A stretch of 64,000 nt of DNA from Allodiplogaster sudhausi. Its lineage: Eukaryota > Nematoda > Chromadorea > Rhabditida > Diplogasteridae. Positions 35,902 to 47,640 of this stretch are shown one piece after another (the stretch's first letter is position 1; each line of letters starts with the position of its first letter). The stretch is taken from positions 1,500,001 through 1,564,000 of the forward strand of contig CALZFC010000354.1 of assembly GCA_945643635.1 (NCBI GenBank), in the 5' to 3' direction. The notes beneath the pieces are model-generated. The model was not told the origin of the DNA. It worked only from the letters and a program-made list of their open reading frames with translations, and did no database searches. The translations under genes were made by a program, and so were the position numbers.

Positions 35902-36689
35902 CTAGTTGATCTTCTCGAGCCGGGAGATTTCGTCTGCAGAGTACAGGCCGAACCGCTTGATCTTTTCTTCTGCCATTCGTTTGAGGTCTTCGAATGTGAT
36001 ATGGTAGCCTGGTAGGTGAGCATTTGTGAAATCATGCATAGTTACTGTATTCCATGTTACAGTAACCCGGAAAAAGTAGGTACCCATGAGACGGTCGAGG
36101 TAGTTGAGCCAAGGCTGGAAACAGGTGAGCGGCCTCAGGAGGTGCATGTCATGGGCAGGAGTGCGGGTTCTTTTCCTCTCTGTATTCACATACAAACAAT
36201 CAGTGGTAGAATGCAAATAATAAAACAATTTAACCATACACATATTTATCAACAGCACGTCAAAGAAAATACATGTCAAGAACAGAGGATCCGAGAAGAA
36301 GAAGAAGTGGCAAGTAGGAAAAACAGGATTGATTAGGATAAGAGAGGCGGAGCCAATCGCCCCGCCGATTCTCTTGGATGCTTGCCAGCACACTCCCGGG
36401 CCACACGAAAGATAACTGAATGGAGAGTACAAAGGCATATTAGGTTGGGATCAGGATTGATTAGGATATCTCTCTCTCTCTCTTAATCTAAGGATGTCTT
36501 TCTACTTTTCCAAGTTTCTTTGGGTTGGCGGAAAATCTCTTTCATATGCTCTTGGTCCCTTGTTTTACTGGCCAGGCACAATGATAGAAGTTGAAGGAGA
36601 ATTTCCCGGATGTCTGCCAGAGAAAGCAGGACGGAAGAAGGATTGATCCTATCTAAGATAAGAGGCCACTCTCGGATTAGAGAAAACAT
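35902..36689 (-). CDS. M: unrecognised small gene between the two hydrolase copies
   Basis: Four minus-strand exons join in phase: 36569-36689 (MFSLIREWPLILDRINPSSV ... LLQLLSLCLA), a 30-nt microexon 36386-36415 (IFRVARECA), 36084-36179 (RKRTRTPAHDMHLLRPLTCF, QPWLNYLDRLM) and 35902-36008 (YHITFEDLKRMAEEKIKRFG ... EISRLEKIN, stop TAG). The chain is about 117 codons. The donor of the microexon is GC (GCAAGC), the other donors are GT. The first ATG follows a good acceptor-like CCTCAG, so further upstream exons are possible and this may be only the C-terminal part. I do not recognise the family. It lies in the unduplicated spacer of the inverted duplication. Confidence 0.45.
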
Positions 36690-36957
36690 CTGAGGATGAT
36701 GTTTATTTTTTCTTCGCTTTTTCTTGCTTCTTCCTTCGCCTTTGGATATAGCCAGTCTCTTTCTTTTCTTTTCTTTGTCGAAAGCAGAGACGAATCATAA
36801 GAATTACATGTTCCAATTGACGTGGACATCGTTTTGAAGAGGGATGAAAATGCAGTCGAGGATAATTTGGATGCTATGGTTTTAAATTCCTTTAATATTC
36901 TATTAAAACGTACTGCAAAATTAAATTTGCTTTTCCTTGAGGACTTTTCCTTTTTCT

Positions 36958-39728
36958 TTGCTTTTCCGCCAGCTGGCCCAGCTGCATTCTCAGTTATTCC
37001 GCATCTCCAATGGACTTCTTCAGTTCCGCTCTGCCAGTTCCTCCTTCTCCACTTCTTCTCCGGCCCAGGAGCACACGCTCACCACAAAAACGGTATGCTT
37101 TCCATGTTAAATCATCCCCTAGAAGCATCCCTAGCGAGGATATGACTGCCTTGTGACTATTCTTTCTATCTCTCTCGCTCTGTCGCTTTTTCCTCATCCC
37201 CCTTTTCGAAGGCTGATAAATATATTCCATGACTTGTGTCTCTTCAGAAGTCACTGATACGTGATTTCTCGGATGTCTACGCGATGCCATTGAGTCTCCG
37301 TCGTGCTGACGGCCGGAAAGTGGCGCTGACTTCGGTGTATCCGGCATGCAGTAATTGTTTTTTTTCTTTTAATATTTTGCACGTAATCATTTTTAACACG
37401 CAATTTATTGCGCGCTACACTCTCGGAATCATAATTTTATGCATAATTTTTTGCACTTATTTATCGTGCAGGAGCATCCGGAGCAACACGCGGAACCGTC
37501 GTTTACATGCACGGGGCATTCGTCTCGCACCAATACTTCAAGTATGCGATATTAGTCATAGAAAGGGTCGTTGACTCCTCGCCAAGACCAGTTCCTATGA
37601 CTGCCGTATACTCACAATAGGAAGTGTCCTTGACTCCTCCTTACTCTGTTCATCTTCAGGCTCATCACTTCATTCCTTGTGAAGAAGAACATTCGTGTCA
37701 TCGGAATCAACCTTCCCGGTCACGGGCTCAGCGAAGGTTCCAGTTATTTCCAGTTTGGCCTATTTGGAAACGTTCGATTTACGTTGAATTTCTTTGGCAA
37801 ATATTGAAACAGGTTTTTCCCGCATAATGACGAAATCTTGCAAGATTCACCTCGATCGACTCGGCATCCAGTGGCCCATCGTCTTCGTCGGCTTCTCGCG
37901 TGGCTGCGAGAACGCGCTCCAGCTGATGCCCGAGAACCAGGTCATTCTAAATAGCTATTCATCTAGATTTATTGAATAATTTTCAAACATGCTGATTAAA
38001 AAGACACAAAAAGAACATTACATTTTCTACAAAAAAGAAAGTTCTGCCGGGCCGAGTCCTGTGGCCCGACGGGCCGCGCAGGCCATTGCCAACCTCTGGA
38101 GAGAGAGAGAAGAGAGAGTGAGAGCAAGAGAGAGAGAAGAGAGAGAGAGAGAAGAGAGAGAGGGAGAGAGGGAGAGAGAGTAATCCACCGGCCACAGGAG
38201 ACGGTGGCGGGCGCCGTGCTGGTGAACCCGACGGGGCTGCGGCCGCATCGCGACGCGCGTCCACACTTTCTGGCCATTCGCGCGACGTCCGCTCTCTATG
38301 ACTGGCTGCCGCCTCTCGCGCCACTCATCCACTTGTACTACTTTCGTCGTCAGTAATACTCTCTTCAATCAGAGTCTGCTTTTTTGATAAATGCAATTGT
38401 ACTATTAAGAAAGTTCAACTCTATTGTTAAGAAAGTTCATTGTACAGTTAAGAAAGCTCAAGTGTACTGTTAAGATAGTTCTCAAATGTACTTTCAAGAA
38501 AGTTCATTGTGCTGTTATAAAAGTTGAATTGTACTGTTAAAATAATTAAAGTTCTTCCATTCCCGTTCTGCTTCCACATTTGTGCAGGGGCCGCCCGCCT
38601 CCTCGGCATGAAGATCGAGAACGGCGGAATCGCCGTGTCATCACAACTATCCAGGGTAGCGAGCAGTTATGGACAAAGTCATGGAGTCAGTTGGAGAGGG
38701 TCAGAGAGAGAGTGAGACGTAGAGAAAGAAAGTGGGGGAGAGAGCGTGAAGGGGAAAAGTGGGAGACGGAGAGAAAGAGAGAAGGAGAAAGTGAGTGAAA
38801 GAGTGCACGACTGAACTAAAGACGAGGATGGACAGAAATACGGGAGTGGGTATGGTTCTTGTAATGGTTTGTCCTTCCATGCAGATCTCCTGAGAAGCAG
38901 CGTGTTCTTCTCGCCTTCTCCGGCAAGGACAAAAATGTTGAGCCGGCCATTTCGGAGGAATTCGCTGCCGCTCTCCGCGATTGTGTTCATTTGGTCACTT
39001 GGCATCTGCAATTGTCGACTTATTTAATATTTTCATATTTTATTGTCTATTTCCTTATCAAAAATAATTGTTTCTAAAACAATTTAAAAGAAATTTATAA
39101 TATTTCAGGTGTGCTTCTCTTATAAAGCCAGAACGAGCATGACATGCTTGATAAAATACGAATTTCATGACCATGGCCTGCCTACACAACGTCGGCGCAT
39201 ACTTTTTTCCAATCGACATGAATTGTGGCGGAACCTGACTCAAATTTTTCGTCGAATGCGGCTGTGATACTTCCCAGGTTCCTTCTTCTATTATAAAGCC
39301 AGAACGAGCATGACATGCTTGATAAAATAAGAATTTCATGACCAAGGAAAAGGAGCCTGAGCAGAAAGTGATCGAGCAAATGAAGACGGTTAGTGGTTTT
39401 TTTTTAAATTTATTTATCCTTATGTTAGATGCACTCTCCATTTTTTTCTGATTTCGGTATATGCAACAATGTCTTTTTATTCTTCGTTTTAAGGCATTCA
39501 GCGGTGGACGTCGCAGTGTTTCAGTCAAGTTCTTGGAGGAAATTCACGCCCTGCCGGTGCCCTGCCGCCATTCCGAATGCAAAACACTGAGTCGCAAACT
39601 ATATTTAGAATTATAGTCACTATTTTAGCAGCTAAATCTCTATCTCTTTTTTTTAGAAGTTTCGCGCCTCCTTCATCGCCGAGGGAATCGATGCAATCAT
39701 CGAGTCAACTGCACAGCGTGGCAAGTGA
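36958..39728 (+). pseudogene. H2: DUF1057-like alpha/beta-hydrolase gene, start lost and frameshifted
   Basis: All hydrolase exons are present, including two that H1 lost: LITSFLVKKNIRVIGINLPG (about 37662-37735) and ETVAGAVLVNPTGLRPHRD (about 38203-38355). The nucleophile exon reads GIQWPIVFVGFSRGCENALQ. Damage: the expected start codon is TTG (36958-36960) where H1 has ATG; the oxyanion loop reads HGAFVSH instead of HGAFGSH; the GAARLLGMKIENGG exon (38588-38690) has lost 20 bp relative to H1 and gained a TAG in the original frame; the VCEGKEKEPEQ exon is interrupted after GTGTGC by about 230 bp of unrelated sequence. The stop is TGA at 39726-39728. The copy is unlikely to make an active enzyme, yet its lesions differ from those of H1. 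Confidence 0.7.
38098..38182. repeat. GA microsatellite in H2 intron
   Basis: Interrupted (GA)n tract shortly before the ETVAGAVLVNPTG exon of H2. It gives a spurious Arg/Glu-rich frame. Confidence 0.85.
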
Positions 39729-40649
39729 AGGGTTGCCCAGCATGCATTCCCCCTTTGTCTTGTAAACCGGCGGCATCAGCATCGAAGTCATTCTGTTCGC
39801 ATTCCTCTCCTCCGCCGATAAAGCCTCTGGCCCTACAAGTGTAAAGGGAACGTATGTATAGATATTTCACCCGCTCTCACGGGGCATCGTTCACATGAGA
39901 GAGGCAACTCAATCATAATTTTACGCATTTGTAAAGGGAACGTTTTTATGTAGTGTGACTTACTCTCTGTATGCATGTATATCTCTCTCTCTCTCCTTAT
40001 TATTCTCTCCTCTTTATCTCTCTGTGTATCCGCCCCTCTACTCCCAGTATATAAGATCCAATTATGATGCATAAGTATGCTGCTGCCAGGGGTTGTGGAA
40101 TTTCCCAGAACATTCCGGAAGGGGCCAACGTCTGACCTGGGTCCTGAGAACATTCGAGAAGGTTCAGGAAACGACCAGGACAATTTTTACTTATTCTGGC
40201 AAAGACAGGGCAAAGCTGTGTCTACAAATTGTGCGTCTTCAGCATCATTGTCAGAGCGCCATTTATAATAGAACGAGAAAAGAGGGACTACCTCGGAAAT
40301 AGCCAAACGCCTATGAAAAAAAAGGCCGACCTTCGATTTGTTTTATATGTCTGGGACTGGTCATATGTTTCGTTACACCCTGGAACGGGGGTATGACAAA
40401 AGCGCAGCGGTCAAAAGCGCAGCGATTGGCGTGGTGCACAAGTGTCAGCGATTCATTTATCTGTTCAAACGATACTGGACGTCTTGATAACGGATGTGTT
40501 AATTTGTTAATTAAGGCCATTTTACCTCTGCTAATAATTGTTTATGTCGCCTAACAGTTGACAATTAGTCATAAATCACAAATCAAGCAACATTATCTTT
40601 TTTCCGGTGACCTTTCTTAAATTAAATTTGTAGTACAAGAGTAACAATA

Positions 40650-41420
40650 GATCACGGCCATTCAAACCCGGTCATCTTAAATGATCACGCTTATACGCAG
40701 CTCCATGGAATAACCGCAACGCGTGTTGCTTGCATCAATTGGCCACCGTGGTACAGTATATTCCAGCAAATGAAAAGCGCGGGCCTATGATAATCAACGA
40801 CTCGGAACCAGAGGTGTCAACGGCCCGGCCCGGCCCGGCCCGGCCCGATGGGCCGGCGGGCCCAACATTCCGTGGGCCCGGGCCCACGAAATGTTGGGCC
40901 GGCCCGTGGGCCCGATTGGGCCCGATTATTTGAGAAATTAGTGTATGGTCAACTGGTTTTTAAATATTCCCATGATTTTTCTTCAAATGTTCTGCTGATT
41001 TTTCTTGAAATAGCAATTCGATGAATTTTTAATTGCCATTTGAGGAAAAAAACATATGTATGACGATACATCAGCAAAAAAAATTGAAGAAAGTCACTTG
41101 AAGAAAATTGTTTGAAGAAAAATTAGTTCAGCTTGAAAATCGGGCCGGGCCGGGCCCAAAATTCCAAGGCCCGGAAAAGTACGGGCCGGGCAGGGCCGAG
41201 AGTTTGGGCCCGACGGGCCGGGCCGGCCCAAAAATGTTAGGCCCGTTGACATCTCTGCTCAGAACCCGAATCAATAATTTCAAATTTTGCTTTGAATTTC
41301 CCTCATTTGAATTTTGCGCACAAAACATGTGATTTTGGCTGCGTGGCATGCTCCGCCCACTTCTCGGGATTCAATGCTTGCTGATGACCACTTTTATAAT
41401 GGGCTGAATGGATGTGTAGA
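40650..41420. mobile_element. Repeat R, second copy, with nested hAT-like element
   Basis: Inverted relative to the copy at 35440-35796. It is split by the hAT-like element at 40809-41257, showing that repeat R was already present when the hAT-like element landed. Confidence 0.55.
40809..41257. mobile_element. hAT-like GC-rich palindromic MITE, 449 bp
   Basis: Ends CAGAGGTGTCAACGGCCC and GGCCCGTTGACATCTCTG. Flanks are CTCGGAAC (40801-40808) and CTCAGAAC (41258-41265), an 8-bp duplication with one mismatch. Sub-terminal GGCCCGGCCC runs face each other around an AT-rich core of about 200 bp. Same family as 9380-9850. Confidence 0.83.
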
Positions 41421-41828
41421 TGCCATCGTCATCAATATACATACATATATGTAAAAATTGACAGGAACAACTGTTGCTAGCAACATTTATGCCAAAAAAT
41501 ACGTGAGAACCATTGCAGCACAAGGGATTTTCTTTCAGCTACATTCCTTATAGCTAAATATAAGTTCACTTCTTGCAAATGCAAAAGTTAAGTTAATTTT
41601 TTTTTCATTTTCAAAATATTTTTCTCGCCCTTTATAACCCTCCTTTTGTCCAGAAGATCGTCACTCTTCATATAACACTCCTCTCCAGTCGGTCGGCTCT
41701 TCGTTTTACTCTCGATTATCCCCTGTCCCCGCTTATCTCCTCTTTTTTTATTAATAGTTATTTCCCACAGACAAAGAAAGTAAATTAAAAGTCTTAGCCT
41801 ACATATGTATTTACTTTTAGTTAGTGGC

Positions 41829-44800
41829 ATGTGCGACGAGGAGAACCCGTACGAACGCGTCCAGGCTTGTCAGGTCTAAAAATTCCTATTATGTACAATA
41901 ATGTACAACACAAAACATGGAATTTACCTGGCAAATAAACATTAAGATACACTTATTAAATAAATAGCGAATTATGTCTCACAAGGTTGAAATGATCTGC
42001 AGACGAAGTGAAATTCTTTGTAGAAAGCAAAAGAGAATTTGTAAATATAAGAATGGCTTGAAATAAGACGTTATAAGTTCAAAGCGTAATGGTAGTGAAA
42101 TACAAAAAAAATATATTGGAAGGCAAAATTCACTGTTCGTCTTAATAAAATAAAAAAATCTGATTTGATATTTTTTTCAGCAGGCTCCGCGGACCCACGT
42201 AGCTGACAGACCGGAGGTTACTCCACTATTTTGTCAAGAAAAAGAAGCATACGTAAAATCCCAACATGATTAATTTAAATAATGAAAAAAATTCGTTGCA
42301 TCTAAAGCAATCGATATTTGCTTGCAGACAGATAAATAATTTATTACACCAAAATAATTTGATGCGACCACACTTGCATGATTAAAACCGATGAAGAATA
42401 TTTAGACCGACAGTGAACAAGCGTCTTCTGAGTGCGGATTCCATGGAAGCTTGGAGAAGGCGTGGAGACGGATTCTTCTGAGACGAGTGAGCGGCTCATC
42501 AAACTCATCAAAGTCCTCGAGCACACGGTCATTCTTCTCCTCTTTTCCCCTTGAGACCGTCAATTATTCCCTTGCATTTTCTTCCCAATTCAAGAGTGGT
42601 CCTTTCAGACTCCTGAAGGCGCGGCGGCTCTTCGCGATCTTCTGAGCCATCGCTAGCACTTGACGGATGGAGGCAGTCTTTGATTGTGGCGGGTTTTTTT
42701 TCTTTCTGGATGCAGGAAAAGAAAGTCTCCACCATACGATCACATTTTCAGAGATCGCCATTGCATTCAAGCACAATGACGAACGGATAAAGCTGGAAGA
42801 AGAGGAATACGAAGGAGAGGTTACGGAAAAGAGGTAGGGAGATGGGGGAGAGTTTCATGCTATGGTAAAATGTTAAGCTGGAAGAAGAGGAATACGAAGG
42901 AGAGGTTACGGAAAAGAGGGAGGGAGATGGGGGAGAGTTTCATGCTATGGTAAAATGTTAAGCTGGAAGAAGAGGAATACGAAGGAGAGGTTACGGAAAA
43001 GAGGGAGGGAGATGGGGGAGAGTTTTATGCTATGGTAAAATGTTAAGCTGGAAGAAGAGAAATACGAAGGAGAGGTTACGGAAAAGAGGGAGGGAGATGG
43101 GGGGAGAGTTTCATGCTATGGTAAAATGTTAAGCTGGAAGAAGAGGAATACGAAGGAGAGGATACGGAAAAGAGGGAGAGAGATGGGGAGAGTTTTATGC
43201 TATGGTAAAATGTTAAGCTGGAAGAAGAGGAATACGAAGGAGAGGTTACGGAAAAGAGGTAGGGAGATGGGGGAGAGTTTCATGCTATGGTAAAATGTTA
43301 AGCTGGAAGAAGAGGAATACGAAGGAGAGGTTACGGAAAAGAGGGAGGGAGATGGGGGAGAGTTTCATGCTATGGTAAAATGTTAAGCTGGAAGAAGAGG
43401 AATACGAAGGAGAGGTTACGGAAAAGAGGGAGGGAGATGGGGGAGAGTTTCTTACTATGGTAAAATGTTAAGCTGGAAGAAGAGGAATACGAAGGAGAGG
43501 TTACGGAAAAGAGGGAGGGAGATGGGGGAGAGTTTCATGCTATGGTAAAATGTTAAGCTGGAAGAAGAGGAATACGAAGGAGAGGTTACGGAAAAGAGGG
43601 AGGGAGATGGGGGAGAGTTTCATACTATGGTAAAATGTTAAGCTGGAAGAAGAGGAATACGAAGGAGAGGTTACGGAAAAGAGGGAGGGAGATGGGGGAG
43701 AGTTTCATGCTATGGTAAAATGTTAAGCTGGAAGAAGAGGAATACGAAGGAGAGGTTACGGAAAAGAGGGAGGGAGATGGGGGAGAGTTTCATGCTATGG
43801 TAAAATGTTAAGCTGGAAGAAGAGGAATACGAAGGAGAGGTTACGGAAAAGAGGGAGAGAGATGGGGAGAGTTTTATGCTATGGTAAAATATTAAGCCTC
43901 GTAGTATCAGCAAAATGCCATTCTTTTCCAAATACATATATATTTGAGAAGAAAGACCTTTTTGTTGCATGAATCAAATTGAAAAAAGAGACTGTTGGTG
44001 ATGCTGAATGTTCTAATTGTAAGAATACGCCAAGCTTGTACAATGCATTCCAGGATGATCGTGGCCACTTTCATACGCTCGAATCGCTCCAACAATTCTT
44101 GCCCCATTCTGATGCAGGCAAGACTTTGCTGAAAGACTAAACATGGAGTGACGAAACTAGATTAATAAGGAGAGACAGGATTTGCACATGATTATATGTT
44201 TTGTATGTTTAGATTCGTCGCTGTTCATTATTCGTCGCCTCATGAGTAGGTGAGCGACGTCAACGAGAATAGCGGATACGAAACACTCGTTGGTTTGGTC
44301 CGACGGCTTAAATTTCATTTAAACAATCATCACAACTTGTATTGTGATGGCAACAGGATAAACTATGCTATGGCACTGTCATTTCCTCCTCAGAATCGGT
44401 TGGGTCATGATGAGGATCCTGATGACGTCAACATTCCAACCCAGGATCACGGTGGCCACTTTCATTCGCTCGCATCGCTCCAACAATACTTGGACCATTC
44501 TGATGCAGGCAAGACCTTTCTGCAAGAATATGAATGGCGAAGCGAGATCTGTGGATGCAAATGATAATATTCATGCATGTTTCGTCGTTCATTGCGGGCC
44601 CTCTCGAGCGAGAGGCTGACGACCATAACGGATACGTCGCACTCGCTCAATTGGTCTCACGACTTCAATTTCACGTTTAAAAAAATTTAGATTAAAAAAT
44701 AAGAAAAATACTGTAGTTGTAACAGGACAAATTAGCCAAATGGCACTGTCATTTCCTCTTCACAGAATTGGGAGGGTCCTGAGGATCCTGACGAGATCCA

Positions 44801-45746
44801 CACCGAAAACCGCCATCTCCTTCTCAAGATTCTCCAGCATTTGGTTGGAAAGTCATGCAAGAGTACGCACACATTGAAACTCTGTCCACTTCCAGAACAA
44901 AGGCGCCCTCGGTGATCTTCGCAACTTTCTCCTCCGCTTCAATCTTCCCCTTTCCGGTTGGTAGCTAGGGACATTATATATGTTGAGAAATTATTGTTAA
45001 TTATTATATTGTAATCTTTGCAAAAAAACCTTATACATATTTCATGTCCACGTCTTAATGCAGCAACTAATCACAGTAATTTCTAATGCTCAAAAAGACC
45101 AATTTCAGTCGTTGACGTCGCATTTAATGAGCATCAGCTTGACCTCGAAGAGATGGAGGCTGGTGAGTCATCGTTTGCGCTCAATTCATCACAAATGTTC
45201 TGCTTATTGATTAATATTGATCGACTGGCAATTGGGTTTAGGTTAACTTGATTGCAGTGGCTACTGGGGAGCGCGTCGAACAGGGACTCTACGGTGCTTG
45301 CCTCTTCTGCTGCCGTGACCAGCCTCTCGGGCCGGTCGGGTGTCGCGAGTGCCGTCAGCACATCGGATGCACGAAGTTAGTCTGGCCTGGCAAGTCCAAG
45401 AGGCACTCTTAGGCATGCAATGCGAAGTGCTACAGACGTCGTTTACACCTTCCTGTATTACTGATCTACAATCTTGACCTACAAACTGGACGAATACTCA
45501 AACTCGCTGTCCTCAGATGTGCTCGGAAGTGAGCGATCGTCTACGGGAGAAACCGCTCTGCTGCTCACTCGACCTGTCCTCTGTGCAGGCATGTCTAGAA
45601 GATTCTGCTGTTTTTTTTACTAGTATTTTTAGTCCAATCTTCATCTTGCACAAAGAAATCTAACTAACCTGCAATATTTTACTGGCTGCAGGAAGCAATG
45701 GTCTCTCGATTCTCTGGTACCCATGGCTGAGATGGAGGCCGACTAG
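41829..45746 (+). pseudogene. F2: dead RING-finger gene copy with minisatellite
   Basis: Second copy of the F1 gene in the same orientation, with shared 5' flank (40190-41830 versus 12700-13498, interrupted by repeat R). A possible first exon reads MCDEENPYERVQACQ. Later blocks match F1: VETDSSETSERL..KVLEHT, TPEGAAALRDLL, KESLHHTITFSEIAIAFKHN, then the KLEEEEYEGEVTEKR exon end, which is amplified about 13 times (42790-43894). A segment with NENSGYETLVGLVRRLKFHL and DHGGHFHSLASLQQYLDHSD is present in two or three partial copies (43990-44160, 44250-44560, 44600-44700). The RING region retains YGACLFC and CRECRQHIGCTK, and ends CPLCR plus KQWSLDSLVPMAEMEAD. The tryptophan of the KCATKWA motif is a TGA stop (near 45531), and the first repeat unit has an in-frame TAG. 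Not functional as a RING protein. Confidence 0.68.
42790..43894 (+). repeat. 85-bp minisatellite, about 13 units, built from a coding exon and its splice donor
   Basis: Each unit begins AAGCTGGAAGAAGAGGAATA and ends in TTTCATGCTATGGTAAAATG then TT. It contains the end of F2 exon 3 plus the donor GGTAAAATG and the first intron bases. Units start at about 42790, 42875, 42960, 43045 and so on, and are nearly identical. F1 has a single version of this sequence at about 13857-14010, so the array arose after the duplication of F1 and F2. Confidence 0.92.
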
Positions 45747-46066
45747 GAAATAGTTCTTGCGGCAAAGTCTTGAAAGTCTCTTCTCTCACTACGCCATTTC
45801 CCTTCCGAATCCCCACAATAAAGCTCCGATCTGGATAAGTGATTAGATACGCAATTCAACTTCAATTTGAGAAACTCACCTCGAATACCAAGCAATTGTA
45901 CAAAAGTAAATGAAAGAAAGAGCTTAGGGAGAAAACACTGTTTTTTCGCATTACTACGTGCAAAATCTTTTTTCATCCCCTAACAGCTCAAAGTCTTTAG
46001 AATTGCGGTCATATTTTTCTTTCTCTCTACCTCTCTGTCCGCCCGTGCCTTATCTCCGCTGCTCTG

Positions 46067-46107
<41 letters not shown>

Positions 46108-46845
46108 GCCTTTCGATAAACTAATGGTAAGTAAAACGAATCACATCAAGTTCACATCGGTTAATTTTTATCGAGAGTTATTGAGAGAGATAGAGAAGTG
46201 TGTTGCCGACGAACAATTAGACCAGACAATAGTTACTTAGTGAGGCAATCGACTCTACTGCTTTTCATAAGCTAATTAATGATCTGAATGAAGACTAATG
46301 CCTATTTTAGCAAGTTGCATCCTTTTATTGGAGTCGACATTTCACAGACGTTTTTCACGAACATTGTCTCCCTCGCTTCGTGTTCGCTCGCTTGCTCTTT
46401 TTTCTTATATTTCATTTCATTTTATCTCCACCAATGCTTAATTAACAAGTTATATATATATATTTTTGCGACAAATAAACGTATGCATGGTAGATGTAGA
46501 ACACTTGGCTGAACCTGACTTGATATTTTCAAGTTTCGTATCCGCACATCGGATCAGCAATGGAACAATCAATGCCGTCTCTCGCTCGATCGCGTCCCTG
46601 CGTGGCCTCTTTACTATCAAGAAGGCCGCCAGGCATATGTATGTACATATATTGGGGGGAGGCGTACTATTCTCCTAGACTTAATTAATTTCATTTATTC
46701 TTTTCTTTCTCGCCACACATGCCGACATCTAGTAGAGGAACACGAAGCAATCTATTTAATAATAATAAATAAAGTCTCCCGAGAGCTCGCTTGCCCTGTA
46801 TTCAGGTAAAAGAGCGCGAATTCAAACATAGGTTTCTGGCTGTTT
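45747..46845. other. Gap between F2 and K1, no gene; CT repeat
   Basis: 3' flank of F2 resembling that of F1, followed by a CT microsatellite (about 46065-46107) and AT-rich sequence. A frame near 46550-46670 (SFVSAHRISNGTINAVSRSI) lacks supporting context. Confidence 0.5.
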
Positions 46846-47640
46846 CTAGAGCGCTGCCGCCCCAGGTGCTCGGGGCGTTGCAGCCATCGCTGCAGATGTC
46901 GTAGTCGGTCGCTCAAGTCGCACACGCACTTCTGAAGTATACAACTTCAACCTGAACAAGCGCTCATCGGCTGCTGCCGAGTTCTGCACAGCTCTCATGG
47001 CGTACTGCCGCGTCGTGGGCGACCCGTGGAAACGGGGCACGCGACGCGTGTCCCGTCTCCCCGCGCGACTACCGGAAGGGGCTTGGCTTGGACGTCGAGC
47101 CAGAGGTCTTCGCCTTCTCCGAGACGATGGCGACCAGGCTCGGTGACGTCACTCGAGCGAGCGACGCCGCGAGTCTCAAGGCGGCGCTGAGCGAGCTTCT
47201 GAGCGGCGTCACGGACGCGATCGCCCTCGAGTAGCTCTTCCCGATCCCGAATGGCGAAGCAGCCATCCCGGCGCTCTTCGCCTCCTCGTGAAGAAGCCAA
47301 CTTCTGCTGCTCTGCTGCCCGAGACCGCTCCGAACACTGTGGAGACCTTGACCGTCGGCTTCGGCGAGCTGGAAGGCGCGGTCCTCGGGCCGACCGTCTT
47401 CCACTTCCCCACAGCCCCTCCGTCTACGCGCAGCTTTTCCAGCACTTTGCCGAGGACTTTGTGTTCTTTGACCAGCCCATTCTCAAGCTCATCGATGAGA
47501 TCGACCAGAAGTTTCCGATGGTAAATGCAGCCGTCCGCTCGGTCAGGGCCCCTCGTCAATGAGAAGAAGAGTACAATATGCTCTCCGCCTACTGCATCAC
47601 CTACTACAGGGAGCATGAGGACGATGGGGCGACGGTACTT
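46846..47640 (+). pseudogene. K1: decayed copy of gene K
   Basis: GC-rich sequence with blocks that match K2 in three different frames. These include LSELLSGVTDAIA (like KILTGVTDKIAE in K2), TVETLTVGFGELEGAVLGPT (like TLNTFGYGFNEIKGAILYPI) and YAQLFQHFAEDFVFFDQPIL (like YAELQARFAEDFEFFGQEHL). The matches are split by frameshifts and by stops such as TAG near 47232. The family is not one I recognise. Confidence 0.55.

Larger units (their letters stand above)
36865..40090. repeat. Right arm of the large inverted duplication (contains H2)
   Basis: Mirror image of about 30735-34765. Near the inner edge, GGATGCTATGG..AAATTCCTTTAAT at about 36870-36905 matches the complement of 34690-34765. Near the outer edge the block 39770-40090 matches 30735-30970 and 31741-31860. 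This arm lacks the 733-bp element and the extra 31060-31740 segment, but has its own insertion at about 39119-39355. Confidence 0.75.

Noticed and set aside
42790..43894. CRISPR array
   Set aside because: Units are contiguous 85-bp tandem copies with no variable spacers, and derive from a gene exon.
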